DNA of 43,250 bases from Candidatus Acetothermia bacterium (GCA_016201405.1 JACQCZ010000003.1:1-43250), one strand, 5' to 3'; counted from the first letter of the stretch, positions 24,365 through 33,597 are shown. Notes: generated from the letters alone by a model not told the origin. A program made the numbers and translations.

Positions 24365-25495
24365 ATGAGAGATGCTTCAGACTCAGTTCTTTTTTTTGAA
24401 GCTCTCCCAAAAATAAAGGACGGGTCTTACATGGCAGTGAATTTGACAATGCCAGGCGGAGATTCAAGCGGTGAGAAAAAATTCCCAAGCGATTATGCAC
24501 ACCTGAAATGGCAGGTCACACAGGCCGGTCTCTATGAAAAGAAGCCACTCTATTATTGGATCAAGATCCCGCTCACAATCGCCGCATTTGGAGCAAGCAT
24601 TGCGGTTCTTTTTCTGACGCACATTCTTTGGATCCAACTGCTCAACGCGCTCTTCTTCGCCTTCTGCTCTGCGCAGATTGGTCTCATCATGCATGATGCC
24701 GGTCACATGCAGATCTTTAAGAATCCAAAGAATAACAATCTGCTCAACTTGTTTGTGAGCGATTTGTTGGTCGCACTATGCTATAGCTGGTGGGTGCAAA
24801 AGCACAATCAGCACCACAGCCACCCCAACTTTGAGGATCTGGACCCAGACATCAACTTTCCATTTCTGGCCTACTCACATGCCCAGGCGTTGGAGAGAAG
24901 AGGGATTTCGCGATTCATCGTCAAATATCAAGCCTTCTTCCTCTTGCCGATGTTTGCGCTGGTCGCGCCGCTGCTCCGCTGGGAAGGGCTTCAATACCTG
25001 CTCAAAGGAAGATCAAAAGATACCTGGCTTGAGCTCTTCATGCTCTTTGCGAGCGTGGCCATCTACTTTGCGATCCTCTTTACTCAGCTTCCGCTGCTCG
25101 TGGCGCTGGCCTTTATTGTGGTACAGCAGGTCTCGGCTGGCATCTATCTGGGCATGATCTTTGCGCCAAACCACAAGGGAATGCCCGTCTTTGAGGCCGA
25201 CGCAAAAGTCGATTTCCTGCGCTTGCAAGTTCTGACCGCCCGAAATGTCAAAGGGAACCTGATCAATGACTTCGTCTATGGAGGACTCAATTATCAGATT
25301 GAGCATCACCTCTTCCCCAATATGCCTCGCCTCAATCTGCGGTTGGCGCAGCCCATCGTGCAGAAGTTCTGCAAAGAGCACAAGATCGATTATCACGAGA
25401 CGGGAGTCTTCCGCTCGCTGGTTGAGATCTTCGAATATATGCACGAGATGGGAGCGCCCCTTCGCAGGCCGTCGAAAGTGCTGGCCAAAGAGTAG
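24365..25495 (+). CDS. Membrane fatty-acid desaturase
   Basis: 376 residues from ATG 24365. The three histidine boxes of di-iron acyl desaturases are present: HDAGH (about 110), HNQHH (about 148) and a C-terminal QIEHH. The Q-I-E-H-H form is typical of front-end (delta-5/delta-6) or linoleoyl-CoA-type desaturases. At least four transmembrane helices lie between the boxes. No cytochrome b5 domain is attached, so it needs a separate electron donor, perhaps ferredoxin. AAGGA lies seven bases before ATG 24365; GTG 24350 is an alternative. It introduces a double bond into membrane acyl chains, which needs oxygen. Position specificity cannot be told. Alone, divergent to the DUF155-like gene. Confidence 0.9.
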   Translation: MRDASDSVLFFEALPKIKDGSYMAVNLTMPGGDSSGEKKFPSDYAHLKWQVTQAGLYEKKPLYYWIKIPLTIAAFGASIAVLFLTHILWIQLLNALFFAFCSAQIGLIMHDAGHMQIFKNPKNNNLLNLFVSDLLVALCYSWWVQKHNQHHSHPNFEDLDPDINFPFLAYSHAQALERRGISRFIVKYQAFFLLPMFALVAPLLRWEGLQYLLKGRSKDTWLELFMLFASVAIYFAILFTQLPLLVALAFIVVQQVSAGIYLGMIFAPNHKGMPVFEADAKVDFLRLQVLTARNVKGNLINDFVYGGLNYQIEHHLFPNMPRLNLRLAQPIVQKFCKEHKIDYHETGVFRSLVEIFEYMHEMGAPLRRPSKVLAKE

Positions 25496-25606
25496 TCAAT
25501 ATTCGTTTCAATATGCGCCGAGAATAGATTTGTTGATTCTATTTGCAGGTTGAAATCTTGCGTGATCAGGCAAAGATCGGTGCTGAGCAGATTGGACTGA
25601 AAGATT

Positions 25607-26353
25607 GTGTCTCCTGAATTCTTGCTCTACGTCATCACAGGCTTCATCGCACAAATCATTGATGGGGCGCTGGGCATGGCCTACGGAGTGACGGCATCGA
25701 GCCTTCTCTTAGCTCTCGGACTCCCTCCAGCGAGCGCCAGTGCCACAGTCCATGCGGCAGAGTGCTTTACGACTGGCGCTTCGGCCATCTCCCATCGGGC
25801 CTTTGGGAATGTCAATACACTTCTCTTCAAACGACTTCTCATTCCGGGCATCATTGGTGCGATTCTTGGTGCGTACATTCTCTCGAATTTTCCAGGTGAT
25901 GCTTTGAAGCCCTATGTCGCAGCCTATCTGCTCATCATGGGCGGCGTGATCATCTATCGGGCTTATCGAAAAGTCGCGACCCGAGAAGTGACCACTCATC
26001 TCATCCCGCTCGGGTTTATCGGTGCGCTGATGGATGCCATGGGGGGTGGTGGTTGGGGTCCGATTGTGGCCAGCACGTTGATCGCTCGCGGGAATGAGAC
26101 CCGTTTCACCATAGGCAGTGTCAATGCGGCCGAATTCTTCGTGACCTTATCGGCATCGCTCACCTTTATTCTCACGCTGGGACTCAGCAATTGGCAGATC
26201 ATCGTTGGGTTGGCTCTGGGAGGGCTGGTTGCGGCTCCCATTGGGGCATGGGCATGCACAAGAATTCCAGTAAAGCCATTTATGATTTTCGTGGGATTAT
26301 TAGTGATATTACTCAGTGTGCGGACGATCGCACTCTTCTTTCATTGGGTATGA
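25607..26353 (+). CDS. TauE/SafE-family sulfite exporter / permease
   Basis: 248 residues, nearly all in transmembrane helices (about seven to eight). YVITGFIAQIIDGALGMAYG at the start and a second copy AALMDAMGGGGWGPIVAST in the middle are the paired helical repeats of TauE/SafE (PF01925) transporters, with the G-G-G-x-W-G-P motif in the second. Usual substrates are sulfite, sulfoacetate or other organosulfur anions, but the family is broad. GTG 25607 is the likely start, with a poor ribosome site. Nearby genes for sulfur metabolism are limited to the sulfite-oxidase-fold enzyme 8 kb away, so a link is only speculative. Confidence 0.85.
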   Translation: MSPEFLLYVITGFIAQIIDGALGMAYGVTASSLLLALGLPPASASATVHAAECFTTGASAISHRAFGNVNTLLFKRLLIPGIIGAILGAYILSNFPGDALKPYVAAYLLIMGGVIIYRAYRKVATREVTTHLIPLGFIGALMDAMGGGGWGPIVASTLIARGNETRFTIGSVNAAEFFVTLSASLTFILTLGLSNWQIIVGLALGGLVAAPIGAWACTRIPVKPFMIFVGLLVILLSVRTIALFFHWV

Positions 26354-26414
26354 GATTTCTAGTTAAAAATATCACTAGTTCAGTGGTCTTATCTTCAAGA
26401 GGGCTGACCATTCC

Positions 26415-26963
26415 CTAATCGCACAATGAAGTCGGTTTAGACTCTTGCGAGTCCTGTTGCTTGAGTCTGACATCAATCACTTCAATTCCAAAAACCGTCA
26501 TCTGATCCTGAACTTTGGACTTGATCTCAAAGCTAGTTGAAGGCTGAAAGATATCAGCCAAATTCATTCTTGCTGTGATATCACGAATGAGGCCGTAGGT
26601 GATGTTGTCGAGGTTCATCTCAGCTTGAGCCCGCATTCCAGGCATTGTCTTTACATACCTCTCAGGGTTTGTAATTCTCCAGATGACGGCGCCATCTATT
26701 ACAATTCTCTGCTTGTCTTTTGTTCTGACTTCGGCTGGTTTGACATCAATACACAGAGGATAATTTTCAAGAAATATTATTTTGTCAAGGATCGGGTTTT
26801 TTGGATAAGTGCCTGGCTTATCCTGAATATTCTTGATCATGCCGAATTGGAGAACGATACCCGTGTGCTTCTCATCCACCGTGAACGTGAAGTTAGAAGT
26901 AATTAAGGAATATACTCCCCAGCTCAATAAAACAGCGATCAGAACTAATAGTGGTGTTTTCAT
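26415..26963 (-). CDS. SPFH/HflC-like protein, short form
   Basis: 182 residues. An N-terminal transmembrane segment (LLVLIAVLLSWGVYSLI) is followed by an SPFH/Band 7 domain: TVDEKHTGIVLQFG, YPLCIDVKPAEVRTKDKQRIVID, WRITNPERY and ending FGIEVIDVRLKQQD, the pattern of HflC, which with HflK controls the FtsH protease. HflC proteins usually have about 280-330 residues; here the coiled-coil and C-terminal half are missing, and the frame stops soon after the VRLK strand, giving an unrelated-looking SQESKPTSLCD tail. No hflK lies alongside. It may be a naturally short stomatin-like protein or a 3'-truncated hflC. ATG 26963 is chosen over 26972; neither has a strong ribosome site. Confidence 0.7.
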   Translation of the reverse strand: MKTPLLVLIAVLLSWGVYSLITSNFTFTVDEKHTGIVLQFGMIKNIQDKPGTYPKNPILDKIIFLENYPLCIDVKPAEVRTKDKQRIVIDGAVIWRITNPERYVKTMPGMRAQAEMNLDNITYGLIRDITARMNLADIFQPSTSFEIKSKVQDQMTVFGIEVIDVRLKQQDSQESKPTSLCD

Positions 26964-27085
26964 AGAAATCACTTATCTAAGACTGAATATTATTTTATCA
27001 CATCTGAACCACATGAATCAAAAGAGATGAGCATCAATTCATCAACTGGTCCTGGTCTCCACCACCAGACTAAGATTAAAGAGTC

Positions 27086-27874
27086 ATGAGACTGGTCTTG
27101 TTACACAGCAAAGCTGAGATCGAAACCTTCACTCGCAAGAACCCGCTCATTCATCTTTATGAGATTGGCGATCTTGACGACTTCTTCTGGCCCAACACAA
27201 TCTGGTATGCACTCAAAGACTCAGATGAGATCAAGCAACTTGCTCTGCTATATACAGCCCAAATCATACCTGTTCTCATCGCCCATGCCGAAGAGCCAGT
27301 TGACATGATGGATGAGTTGTTGCAGTCGCTCCTCCCATTCTTGCTCAAGAAATTCTATGGACACATGAGCGAGCGGTCTGCCGATTTTCTCTCACAACAT
27401 TATGAGATCGAGCGACATGGCACGTACCTCAAGATGGGATTGCTGAACTCATCAAAGCTAGCTCCAATTGATACATCGGGAGTTCTACAAATGACGAAAA
27501 GCGATTCTGGTGAGCTCCTCGACTTTTATAAACTCAGCTATCCGGGCAACTGGTTTGATCCTCGCATGCTGGAGACTAGATTTTATTACGGAATTCGCAG
27601 AGAGCAAAGCATTGTCAGCGTTGCTGGAGTTCACGTTTTCTCAAAAGAATATCGAGTCGCAGCGCTGGGAAATGTCGCCACTCATCCCAAATTTCGAGGC
27701 CAGGGACTTGCAACGGCTGCCTGCGCGAGACTCTGCAACTCGCTTCGAGCTGGTGGAGTTGAAGAGATCGGGCTCAATGTAAAGGCCGACAATTTTAGTG
27801 CGATTGCAAGTTATCAGAAGATTGGGTTTGAGAAGGTCGCTGAGTTTGGCGAGTATACGTTTGAGCTCAAGTAG
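27086..27874 (+). CDS. GNAT-family N-acetyltransferase
   Basis: 262 residues with a C-terminal GNAT domain (about 140-260). ALGNVATHPKFRGQGLATAA is the acetyl-CoA pyrophosphate loop, with motif Q/R-G-x-G-L/A, followed by LNVKADNFSAIASYQKIGFEKV (motif B). The N-terminal 130 residues are a divergent domain starting LLHSKAEIETFTRKNPLIHLYEIGDLDDFFWP, as in the FR47-like double-domain GNATs. The acceptor substrate is unknown. Start ATG 27086 has only a weak AAAGAG site. No operon partner. Confidence 0.85.
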   Translation: MRLVLLHSKAEIETFTRKNPLIHLYEIGDLDDFFWPNTIWYALKDSDEIKQLALLYTAQIIPVLIAHAEEPVDMMDELLQSLLPFLLKKFYGHMSERSADFLSQHYEIERHGTYLKMGLLNSSKLAPIDTSGVLQMTKSDSGELLDFYKLSYPGNWFDPRMLETRFYYGIRREQSIVSVAGVHVFSKEYRVAALGNVATHPKFRGQGLATAACARLCNSLRAGGVEEIGLNVKADNFSAIASYQKIGFEKVAEFGEYTFELK

Positions 27875-28052
27875 ACGCAAGAATCATCGGATCTTTATTG
27901 CAAACGCTCATCGGCGGGGTCTCTTTTCGGCTCAGATTCCAGAGATTCTTTGATCGAGGCCATTTGCAAGCGCTTCAATGTTCGTGTTATCGTCTTAGGA
28001 AATGAGATCAAATGACAAAATAGTCTGACAATGCTTTGAAAGGGGCTTTGAT

Positions 28053-28784
28053 ATGGCTGGAAATGATGAAAAGAAGAATCAAAAACCAGTAGACACAGAA
28101 AAGGCAAAGACTCAAAAGCTGACGACGTACACGGGTATTGCCGTGGTTGCCATTATTTTGATTGCGGTGGTCGTCTATATAATCAATAATCGGCAGGCGC
28201 AGACTACGCCACCCGCTCCGACGACAGCGACATTCAATTTGGAAGGGAAGCCCGTTGTTGGTGATGCCTCTGCCAAGGTCTCTGTCGTTGAATTTGCTGA
28301 TTTTAAGTGTCCCTTTTGCAAGAAGTTTCATGATGATACGTTCAGTCTGCTCTATAATAATTACGTCCTTATGGGCAAGGTCGCGTTCTATTTCGTCAAC
28401 TTCCCGATTCCCAATGCTACAGGGAAAGACTCTCCCAATGCCTCGTATGCCGCAGAGTGCGTCTTCCAAAAAGGGCCCGTCGCATTCTGGAAATATTACG
28501 ACATGATCTATGCCAATCAGGGGGACGAGAAGGAAGAATGGGCGACCCCGGCCAAGTTGGTGCAGATGATGAAAGACCACAGCGTGATTCCCGATTTGGA
28601 TGAGCAAGAGATGACAGACTGCATCACCAAGATGACCTTCAAGAGCGCTGTGGATGCAGATTATCAGATGGGGATCAAAGCGGGTGTGCAGGGGACACCC
28701 TCGATCTTTGTCAACGGAAAGATGATCTCAAATCCGACCTATACCGAGATCAAGAAAGCCATCGACGCGGCTCTCGGCTCATAA
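28053..28784 (+). CDS. bdbD: DsbA/BdbD-family membrane-anchored thiol oxidase
   Basis: 243 residues with one N-terminal membrane anchor (about 24-44) and an extracytoplasmic thioredoxin fold. The active site is C86-P-F-C89, and a cis-proline lies in QGTPSIFVNGK. This is the BdbD/DsbA-like (thioredoxin_4) arrangement with a helical insert. It donates disulfides to secreted proteins and is reoxidised by the adjacent BdbC. ATG follows AAAGGGG by seven bases. The downstream bdbC starts six bases after the stop, so the two are translationally coupled. Confidence 0.9.
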   Translation: MAGNDEKKNQKPVDTEKAKTQKLTTYTGIAVVAIILIAVVVYIINNRQAQTTPPAPTTATFNLEGKPVVGDASAKVSVVEFADFKCPFCKKFHDDTFSLLYNNYVLMGKVAFYFVNFPIPNATGKDSPNASYAAECVFQKGPVAFWKYYDMIYANQGDEKEEWATPAKLVQMMKDHSVIPDLDEQEMTDCITKMTFKSAVDADYQMGIKAGVQGTPSIFVNGKMISNPTYTEIKKAIDAALGS

Positions 28785-28790
28785 GCGAAT

Positions 28791-29243
28791 ATGAGCTCGA
28801 TCTGGTCTAAATATAGTCTTTACTTTGCCTGGATTGTCGCGCTGGTAGCCACCGCAGGCAGCCTCTATTTCAGCGAGGTGATGCACTATATTCCCTGCCA
28901 GCTCTGTTGGTATCAGCGCATTCTGATGTACCCGCTGGTCATTCTGCTCGGGATTGCGAGCTATCGCGGATACAAAGAGATCTATTCCTATGTGTTGCCC
29001 ATGACCATTCTTGGCTGGATGATCGCCTTCTATCATTATTTTGGTGTTGAGCAAGAAGTTTTTGGGCAGCTTGAATCGCCCTTCTGTCAGATTGGGGCGC
29101 CATGCAATGCCAAATGGATCAACTGGCTTGGATTTATCACAATTCCGTTTCTCTCCTTCACAGCCTTTACGCTCATCACGATCTTGATGATCATTACCTG
29201 GCGCAATTGTAAACAGAGCAAGAGATCTGAAGTGACTAGCTAG
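28791..29243 (+). CDS. bdbC: DsbB/BdbC-family quinone-linked disulfide formation protein
   Basis: 150 residues with four predicted transmembrane helices. The first loop has C36-Q-L-C39 next to WYQRILMYPL, and the second has C99 and C105 (SPFCQIGAPC), the two Cys pairs of DsbB/BdbC. It reoxidises the partner thiol oxidase and passes electrons to quinone. It starts six bases after the bdbD stop codon. The pair would supply disulfides to the many Cys-containing surface proteins in this window; that link is inference. Confidence 0.92.
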   Translation: MSSIWSKYSLYFAWIVALVATAGSLYFSEVMHYIPCQLCWYQRILMYPLVILLGIASYRGYKEIYSYVLPMTILGWMIAFYHYFGVEQEVFGQLESPFCQIGAPCNAKWINWLGFITIPFLSFTAFTLITILMIITWRNCKQSKRSEVTS

Positions 29244-29334
29244 GGCGTTGTTTGCTCTTCATTTGATTCGCCATTGGCAAGGACTTTGCACAGCCTTGTT
29301 GGAAGTCAAATCCCTTCTCTCTCTGATTTTTAAT

Positions 29335-29364
29335 TTGTCTCCGAATTTATTTCCATGATATTCT
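29335..29364 (+). promoter_or_regulatory. Promoter of the BNR/Kelch surface protein gene
   Basis: TTGTCT (29335-29340), 18-base spacer, TATTCT (29359-29364), preceded by TG one base away (extended -10). The expected 5' untranslated region is about 25 bases and includes the GGGGAGG ribosome site. Confidence 0.5.
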
Positions 29365-29395
29365 AGGTTCATAAAAGAATGGGCAGGGGAGGATT

Positions 29396-32176
29396 ATGAC
29401 TCGTTGCTATTTGCTGTTTTTTCTCATGCTGTTCGCGGTGCTCTTCCATGTCTCTGGAGCAGGAAGCCAGCCTGTAGGCAATGTGGATCTCAGCTCATTT
29501 GGGGATTATCGCTGGCTGCTGGATTCACCCGTTCGCCATCATCTCTCATTCGGTGCTCTTCAATTCCTTGACTTACTCTATGGAGAGGAAGCGACGACGG
29601 CATCTGGGGATGGGGACGTCTTCGCACTCGATCAGATATTGAACGACCGCTCTCAAGATCAAGTCCCTTCTGCAACTCTTCAGAATGAGACTGCGATTGC
29701 GGTGCATGGGCCAAACGTCGTTGCTGGCTGGAATGATTTGGGCCAATTCTCTTCCACAAGAAGCATGATTGGCTACGCCTATTCTGGGGACGGAGGCATC
29801 ACATGGACGGATGAAGGCTCTGTTCTTCCCATTCCAGGTGGCTTCCTCTTCGGTGATCCGGACGTCAAGGCCGATCGCATAGGCAATTTCTATTTTTCTG
29901 GCATCGGCTCAAAGCCGGGACTGGGCGCTGCCATCGTGGTTGCGAAATCATCCGATGGCGGGCGCACCTTTGGGACTCCGGTAATAGCGAGCATTGGTGT
30001 GACTGGCTCTCCCTACATGCAAGACAAGCCATTCATGGAAGTTGATACTAGCGGTGGCCGCTACGATGGAACTATTTATGTCACCTGGTCGCTCTTCTCT
30101 GCGCGCTTGTGGGGTTCTATGCTCAATGAGATTGTGCTCTCTCGCTCTACAGATGGGGGGCGAAGCTTCTCGAAGGCCACTCCTGTGGCGCCTTTGGGGG
30201 GATACCAATTCTCCATGCCACGCGTCGGACCCAATGGTGAATTGTATGTGCTCTATGAGGACTATCTAAACTTTGGTCTGCGAATAACAAAGTCTGTCGA
30301 TGGGGGACGAACTTTTGGTGCCGATGGAGTCAACAATAGACTGATCGCGCGGTTCGCCCTGGGTGGAGTGCCCAATCTCAATTGCGGTCGTTACGTCCTG
30401 AAAGGCAATATCCGTCATGATCTTGTGCAGGTAGACATGGCCATCAATCATCAAAACGGCGATGTCTATGTTGTTTATGACAGCAACCCTCCGGGCGCAG
30501 ATCAGACCGATGTCTACTTTATTCGCTCGACGGACGGAGGAGTTAGCTGGAGCCAACCTCTGCGAGTCAACGATGATAAGAGTGAGAGCGATCAATTTAT
30601 GGGAGCCATTTCCGTCTCCGAAGATGGTGTGATCGGAGTCACCTTTTATGACCGCCGTAATGACCCAGAGAACCTGAAACTGGACAAATACATGGCGCAG
30701 TCGTTCGACAGCGGCCTCACATTTGGACCCAATTTCCGCTTGAGCAGTGTCTCTTCGCCAGTGCCAATAATTGAGGTGCCAATTCCATGTTATATGGGAG
30801 ATTACGATCAGGTAGCTTCTGATGGAGAATACTTCTACGCAACATGGGGCGACAACCGCAACAAAGCGCCCACATGGCGCACTGGAGCCAGCATGCCAGA
30901 TCCGCGGGAAGAGGCCTCCTATGCAGGAATAGCCGACGCTGTCTTTGTCATCGGTGGGTACTATACTGATAAGGCCATCGCCGCAGATGTCGGAACGAAT
31001 ATGGCCTATCTGCCAAAATCCAATCGCTGGATGACACTGGCGCCTGACCCAGTCATGAGAGGTGGCGCTGCGGCAGCTTCCAAGGATTTTTCAGTCTATG
31101 TTGCGGGCGGGCGATCTCTTCCCGGTGGCGATCTGCTCTCAAGCTTTGATCGCTATGATGCCTTCCTCAATCACTGGACACTGCTTCCTCCCATGCCCAC
31201 TCCCAGAGCGGGCCTTGGTTTGGCAGTAGTTGGGGAGTCGATCTATGCACTGGGCGGTCGCGATTGCGGCACGTATGCCGGATGCGGCCAGGCTCTGGCT
31301 GTCAACGAAGCCTATGATCTCCGTAGCGGGCGCTGGACTACCAAGAGCCCAATGCCTGATGCTCGCATGGATTTCTCGAGCGCAGTCCTCAATGGCAAGA
31401 TCTACGTTCTAGGTGGATTTGAGAGCAAGAGCGAGAAAGCGCTGAGCACAGTCCTGATCTATGATCCCGTTGTAGATGGCTGGAGCGACGGGCCAAGCCT
31501 TCCCGAAGAGCGCTTCAGTGGCGGCGCTGGAATTTGCAATGAGAAGCTCGTCTTCTTTGGTGGCTACGATTCGTCATACACTGTGGCCCGAGATGTATGG
31601 GTTTTTAATTCAGCCTCTGCAAAATGGGAAGATGCCCCGCTGCTGAAAGTGGCTCGCGCTGAGTTCCAGGGAGTCCTCGCAGCCGATCAGCTCTTTGCTA
31701 TCGGAGGAAACTTGAATCACTATTACGCGGATGGCTCAAATCGTCCCTCGCATTATTCTGGATACAATGAGGCCTTTCCCTGTAAGACGATGGGTGATCC
31801 TGAGCCTGATCCCGATGTCTATTTTCAAAGAATCGCTATTCGGAATCCTTCAGTGCCATCTTCTTTGCAGGATCATTCTTCCGCAAAAATGAGCGCGAAT
31901 CACGAACTTCAATCTCACCCGATCACCTTCCGCTCTGACCTAAAACGCAACCAGCTAGTCTTCAAAGCAAAGGGCAAGGGGATCGCTGGCCTGCGCGTCC
32001 AGATCTTTGATCTGAGTGGCCATCTAATCACTGAAGAGCGCGTTGCAGGTCCAGTTTTGATGCTTCAACTTCATAGACGACTGCCCAATGGAGTATTTAT
32101 CTACACACTTACGCTGGAAGGGCCGGGTGGATCTATGATTAGGTCTGAAGTCAAGAAATTTCATCTAATAACCTGA
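29396..32176 (+). CDS. Surface protein with sialidase-type BNR repeats, Kelch propeller and sorting tail
   Basis: 926 residues. Signal peptide (YLLFFLMLFAVLFHVSGAGS). Residues about 100-480 are an Asp-box (BNR) six-bladed sialidase-like propeller, with five S-x-DGG-x-x-W/F boxes (SGDGGITW, SSDGGRTF, STDGGRSF, SVDGGRTF, STDGGVSW). Residues about 490-800 are a Kelch propeller with repeated GG blade turns (VFVIGGYY, VYVAGGRS, IYALGGRD, IYVLGGFE, LVFFGGYD). The last 90 residues resemble the shared C-terminal domain (FKAKGKGIAGLRVQIFDLSG, NGVFIYTLTLEGPGG), but end in KKFHLIT instead of a basic tail. Sialidase catalysis is not claimed: the Arg triad and Asp acid are not evident. ATG 29396 follows GGGGAGG. 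A glycan- or protein-binding surface protein is likely. Confidence 0.82.
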   Translation: MTRCYLLFFLMLFAVLFHVSGAGSQPVGNVDLSSFGDYRWLLDSPVRHHLSFGALQFLDLLYGEEATTASGDGDVFALDQILNDRSQDQVPSATLQNETAIAVHGPNVVAGWNDLGQFSSTRSMIGYAYSGDGGITWTDEGSVLPIPGGFLFGDPDVKADRIGNFYFSGIGSKPGLGAAIVVAKSSDGGRTFGTPVIASIGVTGSPYMQDKPFMEVDTSGGRYDGTIYVTWSLFSARLWGSMLNEIVLSRSTDGGRSFSKATPVAPLGGYQFSMPRVGPNGELYVLYEDYLNFGLRITKSVDGGRTFGADGVNNRLIARFALGGVPNLNCGRYVLKGNIRHDLVQVDMAINHQNGDVYVVYDSNPPGADQTDVYFIRSTDGGVSWSQPLRVNDDKSESDQFMGAISVSEDGVIGVTFYDRRNDPENLKLDKYMAQSFDSGLTFGPNFRLSSVSSPVPIIEVPIPCYMGDYDQVASDGEYFYATWGDNRNKAPTWRTGASMPDPREEASYAGIADAVFVIGGYYTDKAIAADVGTNMAYLPKSNRWMTLAPDPVMRGGAAAASKDFSVYVAGGRSLPGGDLLSSFDRYDAFLNHWTLLPPMPTPRAGLGLAVVGESIYALGGRDCGTYAGCGQALAVNEAYDLRSGRWTTKSPMPDARMDFSSAVLNGKIYVLGGFESKSEKALSTVLIYDPVVDGWSDGPSLPEERFSGGAGICNEKLVFFGGYDSSYTVARDVWVFNSASAKWEDAPLLKVARAEFQGVLAADQLFAIGGNLNHYYADGSNRPSHYSGYNEAFPCKTMGDPEPDPDVYFQRIAIRNPSVPSSLQDHSSAKMSANHELQSHPITFRSDLKRNQLVFKAKGKGIAGLRVQIFDLSGHLITEERVAGPVLMLQLHRRLPNGVFIYTLTLEGPGGSMIRSEVKKFHLIT

Positions 32177-32322
32177 GGCGTCTCTAAGATGTATGGACGT
32201 TCTTTTCTCGATCTATCCCTTGTTTTTTCACAATTCTTGCTTCAGTATCGCGAATAGTAGCGCCAAGCCACATGATGGTGAATAATCTGTAGCCGCTATT
32301 TTTGAGAAGATCCAAAGAGAAG

Positions 32323-32775
32323 ATGGGAGGAAGCTTGAAGAATGAGACGGACGCAACTTCCAAAAAGCTGCTCTTCTGGGCCAGCGGCTGCTCCATCTGC
32401 GCGGGCATCATTCATGGAGCCAATGCTCCGGAGCACCTGAGCGAGTGGTGGGGCTATGGGACTTTCTTTCTCCTGGCCGCTATGGCTCAGATGGTTTTCG
32501 CGATTGTGCTGCTGCTTCAGCCCTGGAAGTACGATGCCAAAGGGGCAGACCGCCCCGATCCCGAGCGCTATGCAAAGCCCGTCTATCTGACAGGAATCTG
32601 GCTCAGTGCCTTCTTAATACTTCTTTATGTGATCACCCGGACGATTGGGATTCCCCTCTTTGGACCGGGTGCGGGTGAGATTGAGTCTGTGACTGTGCTC
32701 GGTGTCGCCTCAAAAGTCTTTGAAGGCGCACTGATTATCGTGCTCGCGATGCTGATCCGCAGGCTTCCAGGCTAG
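32323..32775 (+). CDS. Four-helix membrane protein, paralog 1
   Basis: About 150 residues with four predicted transmembrane helices and short loops. Key residues are IHGANAPEHLSEWWGYGTFFLLAA, QPWKYD, and YVITRTIGIPLFGPGAGE. The next gene has the same plan with IHG-x(3)-PE-x-L-x2-WWGYG, QPWRYD and TRTVGIPFLGP, so the two are paralogs. I do not recognise a named family. The conserved His and WWGYG in the membrane suggest a cofactor or ion site (inference). ATG 32323 is chosen, but a TTG at 32335 with GGGAGG four bases upstream is equally possible. Confidence 0.7.
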   Translation: MGGSLKNETDATSKKLLFWASGCSICAGIIHGANAPEHLSEWWGYGTFFLLAAMAQMVFAIVLLLQPWKYDAKGADRPDPERYAKPVYLTGIWLSAFLILLYVITRTIGIPLFGPGAGEIESVTVLGVASKVFEGALIIVLAMLIRRLPG

Positions 32776-32911
32776 TCAATAGCCAATGACCCAGTCTCTA
32801 ATCCTGTCCAAACAAGGCCGTTTCGGTATATGCTAGTCCTCAATGCTGGAGTCTCTTGAAAGGTGGATTCTACGAATCCCGTCCGAGAAGACGGGGCTAG
32901 GAGATGATACG

Positions 32912-33367
32912 ATGCTGCAAGATGCTCAGTACGCCATCACCACCCGCCACGTCCGCGACTGGACGGGCGGTCTCTTCATCCTCTCCGGACTCATCCACGG
33001 GATCATCATGCCCGAGTATCTAAACCTTTGGTGGGGCTATGGCTCCTTCTTTCTTGTGGCGGCCATCGCGCAGGTGATCTTTGGCTTTATCATTCTGATG
33101 CAGCCTTGGCGCTATGATGAGATGGGGCACATCCGCAGCCATCCGGAGAATTATGCCCTGCCTGTCTATAGTGCGGGTCTGCTGGGGAATGCTGCGCTCG
33201 TCGGGCTCTATCTCGTCACCCGGACTGTGGGGATTCCCTTTCTCGGTCCGGAAGTCGGCCAGGTGCAGCCTGTCACCGGGATAAGCCTCTTCACCCAGGG
33301 GATCGAGATTCTGCTCATCGTTATGCTTCTGGTCATGATCCGGCGCACGCTCCATGAGACCGAATGA
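32912..33367 (+). CDS. Four-helix membrane protein, paralog 2
   Basis: 151 residues from ATG 32912, which follows AGGAGA (eight bases spacing); the frame is open from 32843 but less likely. Four hydrophobic helices. Shares with the preceding gene the series IHG-x3-PE-x-L-x2-WWGYG-x-FFL-x-AA, QPWRYDEMG, PVYSAG, LYLVTRTVGIPFLGP and a final helix ending in basic residues. In tandem, 136 bases after paralog 1; the duplication is old, as the two differ at many positions. The neighbourhood of a molybdoenzyme with membrane helices suggests a common respiratory or membrane redox role, but this is inference. Confidence 0.7.
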   Translation: MLQDAQYAITTRHVRDWTGGLFILSGLIHGIIMPEYLNLWWGYGSFFLVAAIAQVIFGFIILMQPWRYDEMGHIRSHPENYALPVYSAGLLGNAALVGLYLVTRTVGIPFLGPEVGQVQPVTGISLFTQGIEILLIVMLLVMIRRTLHETE

Positions 33368-33384
33368 TCTAGCCCGGGTGGCGG

Positions 33385-33576
33385 TCAGCTCGCAGGCCTC
33401 TTTGCTCCGATATAGATGAGCCCGCCGCCGACTGCAATTGCGATCACGCCCATGAAGGCCCAGAAGGACTGGCCCGACATAAAGGCTCCCGGTATGACAT
33501 TAATCCCTTGCAAGATCCAGACGATGCCAAGAAGTGCCACTAGAATACCGCCAATGATGCTGATCGAGCGAAGCAT
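33385..33576 (-). CDS. Small two-helix membrane protein
   Basis: 63 residues with two transmembrane helices (IIGGILVALLGIVWILQGI and FWAFMGVIAIAVGGGLIYIGA), a pattern common in small membrane proteins of unknown role. ATG 33576 follows GGAG by eight bases. It starts 21 bases after the stop codon of the molybdoenzyme gene and is probably in the same operon. Confidence 0.7.
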   Translation of the reverse strand: MLRSISIIGGILVALLGIVWILQGINVIPGAFMSGQSFWAFMGVIAIAVGGGLIYIGAKRPAS

Positions 33577-33597
33577 GAATTGATCTCCAATCTGGGT

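Noticed and set aside
28008-28607. 199-residue minus-strand ORF
   Set aside because: Antisense to bdbD; no ribosome site or recognisable domain.
29396-32176. Active sialidase
   Set aside because: Asp boxes alone are structural; the catalytic Arg triad could not be seen.
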